A DNA stretch of 64,000 nt from Amycolatopsis orientalis DSM 43388 (GCF_000411975.1 NZ_ASXG01000109.1:1-64000), one strand, 5' to 3'. Positions 32,898 to 42,470 are shown, counted from the first letter of the stretch. Notes: generated from the sequence alone by a model not told the origin. Numbers and translations: made by a program.

Positions 32898-33833
32898 ATG
32901 TCCGCACGCCGGGGTGCGGCGCCGCGGGACTGGGAGCGAGTCTCGAAGTCGGTGGCCGACGCCTACTTTCCGCACCAGCTGACGCCGCTGCGCGCCGGCC
33001 GCGAGCCGCGGCTGACCCTGCGGACGCTGGACCTCGGCCCGGTGCTGATCGGGTACGTCGGATGGGGAGCCGACGTCGAGATCGCCTGCGACTACCCGTC
33101 CGCCTACGAGGTCAACCTGCCGCTGACCGGCCACCTCGCGAGCCGCGGCAGGCACGGCCTCGTGACGTCGGTGCCCGGGCAGGCCACGGTCTTCCGCGCG
33201 GACACTCCCTCGCTGATCACCCACTGGGACGCGACCTGCACGGTGCTGGGCGTCAAATTCGACCGCGATTGGCTGGACCGCGAGGCCGAGCGCGTCCTCG
33301 GCGCCGGGACGGTCCGGGCGGCCGGTGCGCTCCCGGATCAGGTGCCTCTCGAACAGGGCCCGGCCCGCGATTGGCGGCATCTGGTGGCCGGTTTGTCGTC
33401 GCAGATGCGGGACGGCTCGCTGTTCACCGACCAGCCGATCGTCCGGGAACAACTGGCCGGAGCGGTCGCGGCCGGGTTTCTTCTGGCCGGTTGCCCGGAC
33501 GCGGGCCGCGTCCCGGCGCCTCGCCCGCGGGCGATCACGCGAGTGGCGGACGCGATCCAAGCCGACCCGGCGCGGCCCTGGACGGCGACCGAGATGGCGG
33601 CTGTTGCCGGGACCACGGTCCGCCGGTTGCAGGAGAGTTTCCGCGCGTGGGTCGGATGCACGCCTACGGAGCATCTCGTGGGGGTGCGGCTGCAGCATGC
33701 CCGCGCGGATCTCGAGGCGCACCCGGAATTGTCGATCAGCGAAATCGCGGCTCGGTGGGGATTCTCCAGCGCCAGCCGGTTCGCCGCGGCGTTTCGGCGG
33801 CGTTATGGGCAGTCTCCGTCGCAATTCCGGTGA
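32898..33833 (+). CDS. AraC/XylS-family regulator, probable activator of gcoAB
   Basis: A 311-residue regulator. The N-terminal two-thirds is an AraC-binding-like sensor domain ([49 protein letters not shown]). The C-terminal two helix-turn-helices are [20 protein letters not shown] and [20 protein letters not shown], ending [13 protein letters not shown]. It is divergent from gcoAB, as in the known guaiacol locus, so it probably activates gcoAB in response to guaiacol or a related phenol. A -10-like TAGCAT at 32886-32891 lies seven bases before the ATG and no ribosome site is seen, so the message may be leaderless. Confidence 0.88.
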   Translation: MSARRGAAPRDWERVSKSVADAYFPHQLTPLRAGREPRLTLRTLDLGPVLIGYVGWGADVEIACDYPSAYEVNLPLTGHLASRGRHGLVTSVPGQATVFRADTPSLITHWDATCTVLGVKFDRDWLDREAERVLGAGTVRAAGALPDQVPLEQGPARDWRHLVAGLSSQMRDGSLFTDQPIVREQLAGAVAAGFLLAGCPDAGRVPAPRPRAITRVADAIQADPARPWTATEMAAVAGTTVRRLQESFRAWVGCTPTEHLVGVRLQHARADLEAHPELSISEIAARWGFSSASRFAAAFRRRYGQSPSQFR

Positions 33834-33980
33834 GTTCGAGGGAGCGCTTCGCGGGGGTGTCCGGTCAGGAAAGCTGTGCCGTATTGGCTTGCGCTCAGGC
33901 GGCCAGCTACCCAGTTTCCGGCCAGGCAAACAGCACAGCGCCGCCGCGCGGGTGAGTGTCGATGGTGAGACCGTTAAAGC

Positions 33981-34844
33981 GTGTTCGACACCTTTGCCGA
34001 ATGGGACGTCCCTGTCAGCGAATCCGTGACCATCCATGGGCGAAGCGGCGGAGAAGGACCGCCGGTGGTGTTGTTGCACGGGCATCCTCGGACGCACACC
34101 ACCTGGTACCGCGTAGCTCCCGCCCTTGCCGGGGCGGGGTTTACGGTCGTCTGCCCGGATTTGCGCGGGTACGGCCGGTCGGCCAAACCCGTTCCCGACG
34201 AAAAGCACGAAACCTACTGCGATCGCGCGATGGCAGCCGACATCGTGGCTTTGATGCGCGCCCTCGGGTATCGCCGCTTCGCTGTCGTCGGGCACGACCG
34301 GGGCAGTTACGTCGCTTACCGGACTGCGCTCGATCATCCGGACTCCGTGTCGCGGCTTGATGTTCTGGACAGCGTGCCGATCCTCGAAGCGCTCGAACGC
34401 GCTGGCGCGAAATTCGCGACAGCGTGGTGGCACTGGTTCTTCCTCGGCGCCTCCCCTCACGCGGAGCGCGTAATCACGGCTGATCCCCTTGCCTGGTACC
34501 GCCCGGACGAGAAAGCCATGGGGCCAGACAACTATCGCGACCTCGTGCGCGCGGTCACCGATCCGGCGACCGTGCGGGCGATGCTGGAGGACTACCGCGC
34601 CGGGCTGACCGTCGACCGCGCCCACGACGAGGCGGACCGGGCCGCGGGCCGCGTCATCGCTTGCCCGACGCTGGTCGCTTGGTCCGCCAAGGACGACATG
34701 GAGGACCTTTACGGCGACCCGGTCGGCATCTGGCGCTCGTGGGTCAGCGGCGAACTGATCTCCGCCCGCATCGAATCCGGGCACCACCTGGCCGAGGAGA
34801 ACCCGGGCCAGCTCGTCGAAGCGCTGGTCCGGTTCCTGCGTTAG
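33981..34844 (+). CDS. Alpha/beta hydrolase, haloacetate dehalogenase/epoxide hydrolase-like
   Basis: A 287-residue hydrolase. [11 protein letters not shown] is the oxyanion-hole strand (HGxP). The nucleophile is D106 in [13 protein letters not shown], and the C-terminal base is the His in [10 protein letters not shown]. The cap has WWHWFF, with H151-W152 at the places of the halide-binding His-Trp pair of fluoroacetate dehalogenases. R107 matches one of their carboxylate-binding Args, but the second Arg is Tyr110 here, so fluoroacetate itself is doubtful. The start is GTG 33981 with a weak upstream site. It is the gene after the gco regulator, and any link to that pathway is unproven. Confidence 0.8.
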   Translation: MFDTFAEWDVPVSESVTIHGRSGGEGPPVVLLHGHPRTHTTWYRVAPALAGAGFTVVCPDLRGYGRSAKPVPDEKHETYCDRAMAADIVALMRALGYRRFAVVGHDRGSYVAYRTALDHPDSVSRLDVLDSVPILEALERAGAKFATAWWHWFFLGASPHAERVITADPLAWYRPDEKAMGPDNYRDLVRAVTDPATVRAMLEDYRAGLTVDRAHDEADRAAGRVIACPTLVAWSAKDDMEDLYGDPVGIWRSWVSGELISARIESGHHLAEENPGQLVEALVRFLR

Positions 34845-34927
34845 CAGGCCCGCGGGCAGCTTCCCCCGTCCGGGTGTTTGCCTCGCTTGTCACCGGGTAC
34901 CAGGAGGACCACGACAAGGAGGCGAGG

Positions 34928-35224
34928 ATGTCAGCGCGCCCACGCACCGGAACGCATGCCGGTCCGGGGAAGAAGCCGGATCCCCCTGGGCCACAACAGA
35001 ATCGCGACGCGGCGGAACCAGAACGGGAGGCGACGCTCGCCGGCGTCAAGCTGCCGTTCCCGGCGGAAACGTCCAAGCGCGCGTTGTGGTGGGGCGGGCT
35101 GGCGACGCTGGCCGCGGTCGGGGTTCTCGAGTGGCCGGTCGCCGTCGTGGTGGGCGCGGGCACTTACGTCGCCGAGAGGCTGTCCCTGGATGACGTGCGC
35201 AAGGATCTCGCGACCGGGGACTGA
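34928..35224 (+). CDS. Small single-pass membrane protein upstream of the P-type ATPase
   Basis: A 98-residue protein. The first 45 residues are polar and Pro-rich. A hydrophobic stretch follows (LWWGGLATLAAVGVLEWPVA, VVVGAGTYVAERL), then a charged end (DDVRKDLATGD). The ATG at 34928 follows a strong AAGGAGG. I do not know a function. It is 60 bases upstream of the giant ATPase gene on the same strand and probably in its operon, so it may be a small companion subunit. Confidence 0.7.
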   Translation: MSARPRTGTHAGPGKKPDPPGPQQNRDAAEPEREATLAGVKLPFPAETSKRALWWGGLATLAAVGVLEWPVAVVVGAGTYVAERLSLDDVRKDLATGD

Positions 35225-35283
35225 GACCGGAGAAGCAAGCGAGGAAGCGCGAAAGAACCACTTTCCGTTTTCGGAACGGCTGA

Positions 35284-38200
35284 ATGGCTCCGATTGCGCT
35301 GGTGGAGAATGACGAGGAAATGACCGGAACTCTTCCATCCTTGATGTCGCGCGCGCTCCGCATTCCGGCGGCCGGATTGAGCGCGGCGTTGTCCGTGCCG
35401 GAACGGGTCGTCCGCGGGGCCGGTCAGGCCGCGGGCGTGGCTGCGGAAGCGGTCAATCTCGGCACCGACGCCGTGGTGACCGGGGCGGGCACCGGCGTCC
35501 GCGCCACGACGTACGCCGCGCGCGTGTTGCGCGAAGCCGTGACCAGCGGGGCAGAGGGCACCGGCGCGGTGTGGCGGCACGGGCGGAAGCTCCACGTCGG
35601 CCTGCGTCCGGCAGCGGACGCCGACGCGAGCCGGTTCGGGCGGGTGGCGCGCAAACTGGTTCGCGAGGCGATGGCGCATCCTGACGTTCTCGCCGCTTAC
35701 TGGGATGCCGGGCTGTCGCGGATGGTTCTGACAATGGCGGAAGGCGCGGCCAGCGATCGGTTGGTGGCAGCCATGAGCGCCCGGGCGCGAAAGCACGGGC
35801 TTTCGGTCGGCACTCCGGACGAAACTGTCCATCCCGGCGATCTCCGCGCCGTCCGGACGCAGGCCGCCGCGCTGGCGGTCAGCGGTGCCGGGCTGGCGAT
35901 GGCGGCGGCCACGACGCCGTTGCGGCTGCGCCGTCCGCCGCAAGTGCTGGCTGCCGCGCTCACGGCGGTGCGGGAACATCCGCTCGCGCAGGAGTTCTTG
36001 CGGGCCCGGCTCGGCAGGCCGGGCGCGGAATTGGCGGTCGCCACGGCGAATGCCGCGCTGCACGGCGTCGGGAAGTCTCCGGTCGACCTCGCGCTCGAAG
36101 TGCTGTTGCGGACTGGGCAACTGGCCGACGCGGTGGCGCAGGTGGTCGCGTTCGAACGGTCCTGCGACCAGCTGTGCGTGCCCGACCGCGACTGCCCGGC
36201 GGCCCGGCCCGAGCGCCGCGCGGCCCCGCCGGATCCCGTTGCCGACTACGCCAAAACCGCGTTGACCGGCGGGATGATCGGCGCGGCGGGCACCGTGCTG
36301 TTCAAACGCGACCTCCGCCAGGCCAGTTCGGCGATCCTCGCCAGTTCTCCCAAGCCCGCTCGCTACGGCTGGACTGCCTACGCCTCCGGGGCCGGGCTCG
36401 CCCTCGCGCGCGAGGGGATGCTGGTCCGGAACGAGGACCGGCTCCGGCTGCTGCAGGCGGTCGACACGCTGGTGGTCCACGGCAACGCGTTGTGCGGCGA
36501 TGAGCGCACGGTGCTGGAAGCGAATCCCACCGACCCCGAGTGGGCGGAAGGCAGGCTGTGGCAAGCGGCGCTCCAGGTGCTGAACGACGAGGACAGCCCC
36601 GTGCGGCTGCGGCCGACGCCCGACGATTCCGCGGCCGAGACCGGGTTGATGATCGCCTCGGCCGATGGCGCGGACGTGGGGACAGTGCTCGTCGGGCGGG
36701 TTCCCGATCCGCTGGCGGAGAGCGTGCTGGACGCGGCCGGGCAAGCCGGTCTGCGGATTGTCGTTGTCGAGGGCGGCACTCCGGGCGGGGAAGCCGCACT
36801 GGCCGACGAGGTGGTCACCGATCAGCCGATGGCCGACGTCATCACCGGGTGCCAGAAGGACGGCCAGGTCGTGCTGACGTTGGCGCGGGTCCCGCAGGCC
36901 GCGGACGCGTCCGCCCGCGAAGAAGTGCTGGACGGCTTGCTGCGCGGCGATCTCACGGTCGCGGTGGCGCACGGCTGTGACGCCGCGGTGTGGGCGGCCG
37001 ACCTGCTCTCGATCAGCGGGTTGGCGGGAGTGTGGCGCTTGATGCGCGCCGTCCGCGGTGCCCGCGCTGCGGGCGAACGGGCCACGACCTGTGCCGAGGC
37101 CGCTGCGGCTCTGGCCGGTCTGGTGGTCGCCACGGACGGGCAGCGCCAGTGGCGGCGGCTGCTGTCGCCGCTGGCCCGGCTCACCCCGGTCAACCTCGCC
37201 GCCGGCGTCGCGCTGGGCGCCGGCTGGCAGGCCGCCGTGGCCATGGCCGCGGAACCGGCTCCGGCACCGCGGCCGCGCGTGGCCTGGCACGCGCTGCCGT
37301 TGGAGGAAGTGCTGCGCAGGCTCGCCTCGGATCCGCGGCGCCGCCGGACGCGTCGTGCTGGCCTGCCCGAACGCGCCCGGCACCTGGCCGCGGAGGCCGC
37401 CGACCTGCCCGGAACCGCGCCGGTCGCGACCGGGCTTCGGCTGGCCGGTGCGATGCGGGGCGAGTTGAGCGACCCGCTGACCCCGGTCCTCGCCGTCGGA
37501 GCCGCCGCGTCGGCGATTCTCGGGTCCACCGTCGACGCGCTGCTCGTGCTGGCCGCGATGGGGGCCAACGCGCTCGTCGGCGGTGTACAGGGGCTGCGGG
37601 CGGAGCAGGCTCTGGCGGGCTTGGCGGCGAGCCAGACCCAGCAGGCCCGCCGGCTGGCTTCGGAGGCGGCGCAGCCGGAAGTGGTGGACGCCGCCGAACT
37701 GCGGCCCGGCGACCTGGTGGAGCTCCGGGCCGGCGACGTCGTGCCCGCTGACGCGCGGCTGGTGCGGCTGCACGATCTGGAGGTCGACGAGTCCGTGCTG
37801 ACCGGGGAATCCCTGCCGGTGCCGAAACAAACGGCGGCGACGCCGGCTTCGGACCTAGCGGACCGCCGGTGCATGGTTTTCGAAGGAACCACCGTGGTCG
37901 CCGGATCGGCCCGGGCGATGGTCGCGGACACCGGCGACCGCACCGAGGCCGGGCGCGCGGTGGCGCTGGCGTCCCGCACCGCACCGGCCGCCGGGGTCCA
38001 GGCGAGACTGCGGCAACTGACCAGCAAGGCCCTGCCGCTGACCTTGGCCGGCGGAGTCGCCGTCGCCGGTCTGTCGTTGCTGCGCGGGCGCACGGTGCGC
38101 GAAGCGGTCAGCGGGGGCGTCGCGGTCGCGGTCGCCGCGGTGCCGGAAGGACTTCCGCTGGTCGCCACGGTCGCGCAGATGGCCGCCGCGCGCCGGCTCA

Positions 38201-39840
38201 GCCGCCGGGGCGTGCTGGTTCGCTCCGCGCGCACGCTGGAGGCACTGGGCCGGATCGACACCGTGTGCTTCGACAAGACCGGCACGCTGACGACTAACGA
38301 ACTGCGGGTCATCAAGGTCGCCACGGCCGATGGCGAGGTGCTTCCGCTGGAACAGGCGGTGCGCTCGGCCGCGGCCACCGAAGTGCTGTGGACCGGAGCG
38401 CGAGCTTGTCCGTCCGAAAAGGACAGTTTGCGGAAGAAGCACGCGCACGCGACCGACGCGGCGGTGCTCGCGGCCGCGCCGCCCGGCCAGGAGTGGCAGC
38501 AGGTCGCCGGGTTGCCGTTCGAGGCCAGCCGCGGCTACGCGGCCGCGGCCGGACGGGAGGGGGAAACCGGCTGGCTGGAGGTCAAGGGAGCGCTGGAGGT
38601 CGTGCTCCCGTGCTGCCCGGACGCCCCGGCGGACGTCCTCGCGCGGGCGGAATCGCTGGCGGGCGACGGACTCCGCGTCCTGGCGGTGGCTCGCCGCCCG
38701 GTGCGTCCGGACGGATTGGCCGAGGCCGTCGACGAACCGTTGGCGGAGCTGGAATTCGTCGGCTTGCTCGCGCTGGCGGACAGCCCTCGTCCCAGTGCGG
38801 CGCCGATGGTGGCCGGGCTTCGCGCGGCGGGCGTGAACCCGGTCGTGCTGACCGGCGACCATCCGCGCACCGCCTTGGCCGTCGCCGTCGAATTGGGCTG
38901 GCCGGAGGACACCGCGGTGGTGACCGGGCAGGAACTGGCCGCTCTGGACCGGGCCGGCCGGGCGGACCTGCTCCGCGAGGCCGGGGTAGTGGCGCGAGTG
39001 GCTCCGGAGCAGAAGCTGCAGGTGGTCGAAGCCCTGCGCGCCGCGGGCCGGGTCGTGGCGATGGTCGGCGACGGCGCGAACGACGCCGCGGCGATCCGGG
39101 CCTCCGACGCCGGAATCGCCCTGGCCGCGCGCGGGTCGGCGGCCGCCCGCAACGCGGCGGACATCGTGCTGACCGACGGCGACCTGCGGGTGCTAGCCGA
39201 CACGGTCGACGAAGGCCGGGCGCTGTGGCGCAGCGTCGCGGACGCCATCAGCATCCTGATCGGCGGCAATGCCGGCGAGGTGGGCTTCACCGTGCTGGGC
39301 ACCCTGCTGTCCGGGGCTTCGCCGTTGTCCACCCGGCAGCTGCTGCTGGTCAACCTGCTGACCGACATGTTCCCGGCGATGGCCATCGCGGTCACTCCCA
39401 GCATCGACCCGGACGACGCGCGGGACGGAACCGCCGTGGGCACCGGCACGCTCGGCGCGCCGCTCACCCGGCAGATCCGCGACCGGGGCATCGTGACCGG
39501 CTTGGGCGCGACCACCGCGTGGCTGGCCGGCGCCTTCACGCCCGGCACCGCACGACGCACCAGCACGATGTCGTTGTGCGGCCTGGTGGGAGCGCAGCTG
39601 GTGCAGACGCTGACCGGTCGCGCGCACAGTCCGCTCGTCCTGGCCACGAGCCTCGGCTCGGCGGCGGTGTTGTTCGCGGTGGTGCAGACCCCGGGGGTGA
39701 GCCAGTTCTTCGGGTGCGTCCCGCTGGGTCCGGTGGCGTGGGCGGGAGTCGGCGGCGGCATTGCGGTGGCGAAGCTGGCGCCGTCGATGCTGCCGGCGAT
39801 GGAGGCGGCCGTGTCGCGGGTTGCGGCGAAGCTGCCTTGA
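35284..39840 (+). CDS. Very large cation-transporting P-type ATPase (CtpI-like)
   Basis: A 1518-residue P-type ATPase. The C-terminal 830 residues carry the full set: actuator TGESLPVPKQ, PEGLPLVATVAQMAAARRLS, phosphorylation site DKTGTLTTNE with D997, and the hinge MVGDGANDAAAIRASDAGIA. The PEGLP segment places it near type II (Ca/Na-like) pumps. The N-terminal 680 residues are a long extra region (YGWTAYASGAGLALAREGML, GRLWQAALQVLNDEDSPVRL), as in mycobacterial CtpI, which is also over 1500 residues long. The ion is unknown. Starts at 35284 and 35320 are both possible; the latter is close after GAGGA. The stop at 39840 converges with the tRNA-linked gene. Confidence 0.85.
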   Translation: MAPIALVENDEEMTGTLPSLMSRALRIPAAGLSAALSVPERVVRGAGQAAGVAAEAVNLGTDAVVTGAGTGVRATTYAARVLREAVTSGAEGTGAVWRHGRKLHVGLRPAADADASRFGRVARKLVREAMAHPDVLAAYWDAGLSRMVLTMAEGAASDRLVAAMSARARKHGLSVGTPDETVHPGDLRAVRTQAAALAVSGAGLAMAAATTPLRLRRPPQVLAAALTAVREHPLAQEFLRARLGRPGAELAVATANAALHGVGKSPVDLALEVLLRTGQLADAVAQVVAFERSCDQLCVPDRDCPAARPERRAAPPDPVADYAKTALTGGMIGAAGTVLFKRDLRQASSAILASSPKPARYGWTAYASGAGLALAREGMLVRNEDRLRLLQAVDTLVVHGNALCGDERTVLEANPTDPEWAEGRLWQAALQVLNDEDSPVRLRPTPDDSAAETGLMIASADGADVGTVLVGRVPDPLAESVLDAAGQAGLRIVVVEGGTPGGEAALADEVVTDQPMADVITGCQKDGQVVLTLARVPQAADASAREEVLDGLLRGDLTVAVAHGCDAAVWAADLLSISGLAGVWRLMRAVRGARAAGERATTCAEAAAALAGLVVATDGQRQWRRLLSPLARLTPVNLAAGVALGAGWQAAVAMAAEPAPAPRPRVAWHALPLEEVLRRLASDPRRRRTRRAGLPERARHLAAEAADLPGTAPVATGLRLAGAMRGELSDPLTPVLAVGAAASAILGSTVDALLVLAAMGANALVGGVQGLRAEQALAGLAASQTQQARRLASEAAQPEVVDAAELRPGDLVELRAGDVVPADARLVRLHDLEVDESVLTGESLPVPKQTAATPASDLADRRCMVFEGTTVVAGSARAMVADTGDRTEAGRAVALASRTAPAAGVQARLRQLTSKALPLTLAGGVAVAGLSLLRGRTVREAVSGGVAVAVAAVPEGLPLVATVAQMAAARRLSRRGVLVRSARTLEALGRIDTVCFDKTGTLTTNELRVIKVATADGEVLPLEQAVRSAAATEVLWTGARACPSEKDSLRKKHAHATDAAVLAAAPPGQEWQQVAGLPFEASRGYAAAAGREGETGWLEVKGALEVVLPCCPDAPADVLARAESLAGDGLRVLAVARRPVRPDGLAEAVDEPLAELEFVGLLALADSPRPSAAPMVAGLRAAGVNPVVLTGDHPRTALAVAVELGWPEDTAVVTGQELAALDRAGRADLLREAGVVARVAPEQKLQVVEALRAAGRVVAMVGDGANDAAAIRASDAGIALAARGSAAARNAADIVLTDGDLRVLADTVDEGRALWRSVADAISILIGGNAGEVGFTVLGTLLSGASPLSTRQLLLVNLLTDMFPAMAIAVTPSIDPDDARDGTAVGTGTLGAPLTRQIRDRGIVTGLGATTAWLAGAFTPGTARRTSTMSLCGLVGAQLVQTLTGRAHSPLVLATSLGSAAVLFAVVQTPGVSQFFGCVPLGPVAWAGVGGGIAVAKLAPSMLPAMEAAVSRVAAKLP

Positions 39841-40014
39841 GGCGCGGGTCTGTCCAGAGTGGACGGACGGGTCAGCCTCCCCACGTGTTCGCTCGAGGAC
39901 CATGGCACAGGTCGAGCGGGACGACCGCCAGGTCTCCGTCGGCCGTGGACCGGCTCCAGCGAGCGCACGTGCGCAGCAACTAGCCAGACAGGACAGCTGG
40001 GCCGCGTCGCCAGC

Positions 40015-42295
40015 TTACCGGCGCGCTTTCCTGGGCTCCGGCAAGCACCAGTGCGTGCCGGTGGTCCAGCCCAGAAACCGCCGTCCCGCTCCGCCGTCCA
40101 CGCGGCCCTCCGCGGTGAACCGGCCGCCCTCGACGACGTAGGCCAAACCGGCCACGGCCGGAGCGAATCGCTCGGCGAGGCCTGCCCGTGCCACTTGCTC
40201 GGCGAGCTGACGCACGGTCTCGCGCTGAGTGCCGAGATCGCAGAAACTCAAGAAGAACACCGCCTGCCGCCACGCGTAGGCCGCGTTCTTGACCGCCTGC
40301 AGGGCCGCGTGGCGCTGGTCAGTGCGGATCGCCAGCCGGGTCACTGCCCACGCCAACGACTCCGCGGCCAGCGCGGGCGCCGAGGCCCGGAGCCGGTTCC
40401 CCAGACCGAGCGTGTGCACCAGGACGGCCAGGTTCTGCGTCGTGAGGATCTGGCTCTGCTCCAGGACTGTTCCGTTTCTCGGCGACCGAGTGGCCCGTCC
40501 ACGTCGGCTGGGCTTCGGCGGCTCGGGCCGTGCACACCTCGGCGAAGTCGTCGGCGGTGCGCTTGGCGAGCGCGCGGAACCGGCGCGGCGGGGGTGCCTG
40601 CGTCCAGGACTGCGGCAGGTCGTAGTAGCGCGCGTAGAGCGTGCCCGCCATGGTGCGGCTCGTGATTTCCGCCGCCGCGCGCCATTTCGCGGTGAAGGTG
40701 CCCATGAAGATGTCGGCGGCGACCTCCTCTACCAGCGGCATCGGCAAGCCGGCCTGCTTCGCGAGCGCACCCAGTTCGCGCACCAGCGTGTTCGGCAGGA
40801 TCGCCTGCGGGAACGCAGTGAGCGCCAGCAGCACCGTCTGGGACAGCGTCTGGCGGGCCGCCCGCGCGGTGTCCGGACGGCGCACCCGCAACGGGTCGAT
40901 CGCGCGGACCCAGGGCAGTTCCTCGATCCGGACCTGCTGCTCCAGGTCGAGCAGCAGCAGGCTGCGGCGACGGCGGAAGGCCGCGTAGGTCTGCGCGTAC
41001 AGCGTGGCGAGCTGCTCGTTTTCGAAATTCGCCGCAAGCAGTTGCGCGGTGATCTGCGGCAGGACCGTCGCGAGCACGTCAGCCGAGGTGATCACGTTCC
41101 GCGCGACCAGTTCCTCGATCGGCGCTTCCAGCGCGCGGGCGACCTTCGCGACCAGGTGCGCGGGCGCGTTCTCGGCGACCGGCTCGAGCGACGGCAGTCC
41201 GCCGTCGGCGGGGAAGCGGTCCAGCCGCTCGGCGAGCGCGGCCGCGAGTTCGGCGTGGGTGGGCTGCGCGGCGACCGCGGCCTGCGTCGCGCGCAGCGCC
41301 GCCCGCGGTTCTGAGCCTGGCTCGCCGTGCTTGGTGATCGTGTTGGCCAGGGCACGGCGGATCCAGCCGACGTCGCGGCCGGTCAGTTGCGCGCTGTCGT
41401 GCTCGCACGCCAGCAACGCGCGACGCAGCCGGGCGAAGTTGCTCTTCGGGTGGGTGTGTGCGGTCGACGCGGTGTGCTGGGCGCTCGCGCTCGCGTAATC
41501 CGCGAGCCACTCGGCGCGGCGCTGTGCCCAGTCGGCCGGCCAAGTACGGCACGGCCAGCCGCCGGCGACGCCGGTTTCGGCCAGCCGCGGCAGTTCGCCC
41601 TCGACGGTGTCGCACCACAGCGCGACCAGCCGGTCGAACAGCGGGTGCCACACCTGCAGGGTCTCCAGCATCGCCGCGATGTGCGGCCGGGTGCGCGCCG
41701 ACCGCAGCGATTCCCGGACTTCGCCGACTGTGCTCAGCCGCACCTGCGCGCCCGCCGGCCGCGGTGCCGCTCCGGGCAGCGGAGCCAGCCGCAGCCGATG
41801 CATCAGCGGGCGAAGCTCGGCGACCAGGTCGAGCGCGGCTTCGGCGTGCCCATGGTCCAGCAGCCACGCCACGACCGGAAGCGCGGCGTCCTCCGGAACC
41901 TCGATCCGGTAGGACTCGGTGGCCAACATGGCGCGCAGCGCGGCGAGCCCGGCGTCGGTGAGATACCAGAGGTTGAGCCGTTCGCGGCCGGTCGTGCCGG
42001 GCCCGTCGGCGCACAGAGCCGCCTCGGCGGGGGAAAGCGGGGCCTCCGCGAGGAAACGGCCGGTGGCGAACCCGCCGTGGACGACTTCGAGAGTCACCCA
42101 CTCCGGAGTGCCCGCGACCGGAACCCGCGAGCCGATCCGCAGGGAACCGCCGGCCATGCCGGTCAGGACGTCCTGCCACCGGCTCGCCTTCGCCTCGGCA
42201 CGCCGGCGCGTCGCCCTGTCCTCCGCGGACAGGGCGACGCGCACCGCCCGCTTGAGCTGTTCGCAGGCGTACCCTGCCGACGCGCTGTGTCCCAT
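40015..42295 (-). CDS. Large protein of unknown function, tRNA-linked, one frameshift
   Basis: Unrecognised; about 760 residues once a frame break is bridged. It starts at ATG 42295 (MGHSASAGYACEQLKRAVRV) after GGGGGAA, only 23 bases from the nearest tRNA-like gene. Helical segments are rich in Ala/Arg/Leu; an early part (RLNLWYLTDAGLAALRAMLA) resembles a winged-helix end. Central parts include LVAKVARALEAPIEELVARN and LARLTAFPQ-type helices with no catalytic motif. The first frame is coherent to SVAEKRN near 40475, then turns Pro/Gly-rich. One frame over it continues as VLEQSQILTTQNLAVLVHTL and ends FLGWTTGTHWCLPEPRKARR at 40015. An extra base at about 40466-40475 explains the break. Confidence 0.65.
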
Positions 42296-42318
42296 GTGGA
42301 TTCCCCCTGGTGCCAAGA

Positions 42319-42389
42319 CTTGGAGGCAGGACTCGAACCTGCGCCATCCCGGAGAAAGCCGGGTGTTCTGCCTGCTGAACTACTCCAAG
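42319..42389 (-). tRNA. tRNA-like gene, Glu(TTC)-type anticodon in a 6-base loop
   Basis: On the minus strand a full cloverleaf can be drawn: acceptor CTTGGAG/CTCCAAG (7 pairs), T8-A9, D-stem GTTC/GAAC with GG in the loop, anticodon stem CCCGG/CCGGG, variable ATGGC, T-stem GCAGG/CCTGC with loop TTCGAGT. The anticodon loop CTTTCT has only six bases, one short. If T33 is the second base, the anticodon is TTC. No CCA is encoded after the acceptor. It is 71 bases long and lies directly upstream of the unknown protein gene. Confidence 0.7.
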
Positions 42390-42395
42390 ACGGGA

Positions 42396-42470
42396 TGGAC
42401 ATGGAGGCGGGATTCGAACCCGCGCCCTCCCGGTCCCGAGCCGGGCGATCTGCCGCTGATCTACTCCATG
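42396..42470 (-). tRNA. tRNA-like gene, Pro(CGG)-type anticodon, CCA encoded
   Basis: A minus-strand cloverleaf: acceptor CATGGAG/CTCCATG (7 pairs), T8-A9, D-stem GATC/GATC with GG in the loop, anticodon stem CCCGG/CCGGG around the normal seven-base loop CTCGGGA (anticodon CGG), variable AGGGC, T-stem GCGGG/CCCGC with loop TTCGAAT. The discriminator is T, followed by an encoded CCA. The acceptor starts C1-G72 like bacterial tRNA-Pro, but the acceptor and D arms are unlike the usual actinobacterial tRNA-Pro. It lies six bases before the second tRNA-like gene. Confidence 0.75.

Noticed and set aside
31533-34787. A 1084-codon minus-strand frame that would extend the P450 far upstream
   Set aside because: The P450 starts at 32762 after AAGGAGG. 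The extension covers the AraC and hydrolase genes on the other strand and has no family similarity.
33981-34844. The alpha/beta hydrolase as a true fluoroacetate dehalogenase
   Set aside because: One of the two carboxylate-binding arginines is replaced by Tyr, so only the broader family is assigned.
42319-42470. Plus-strand peptides such as MEAGFEPAPSR across the tRNA pair
   Set aside because: They are translations of the complement of tRNA T-arm and anticodon sequence, a known annotation artefact.
42319-42470. The tRNA pair as an attachment site of an integrated element
   Set aside because: No integrase, excisionase or repeated tRNA 3' end is visible on either side.
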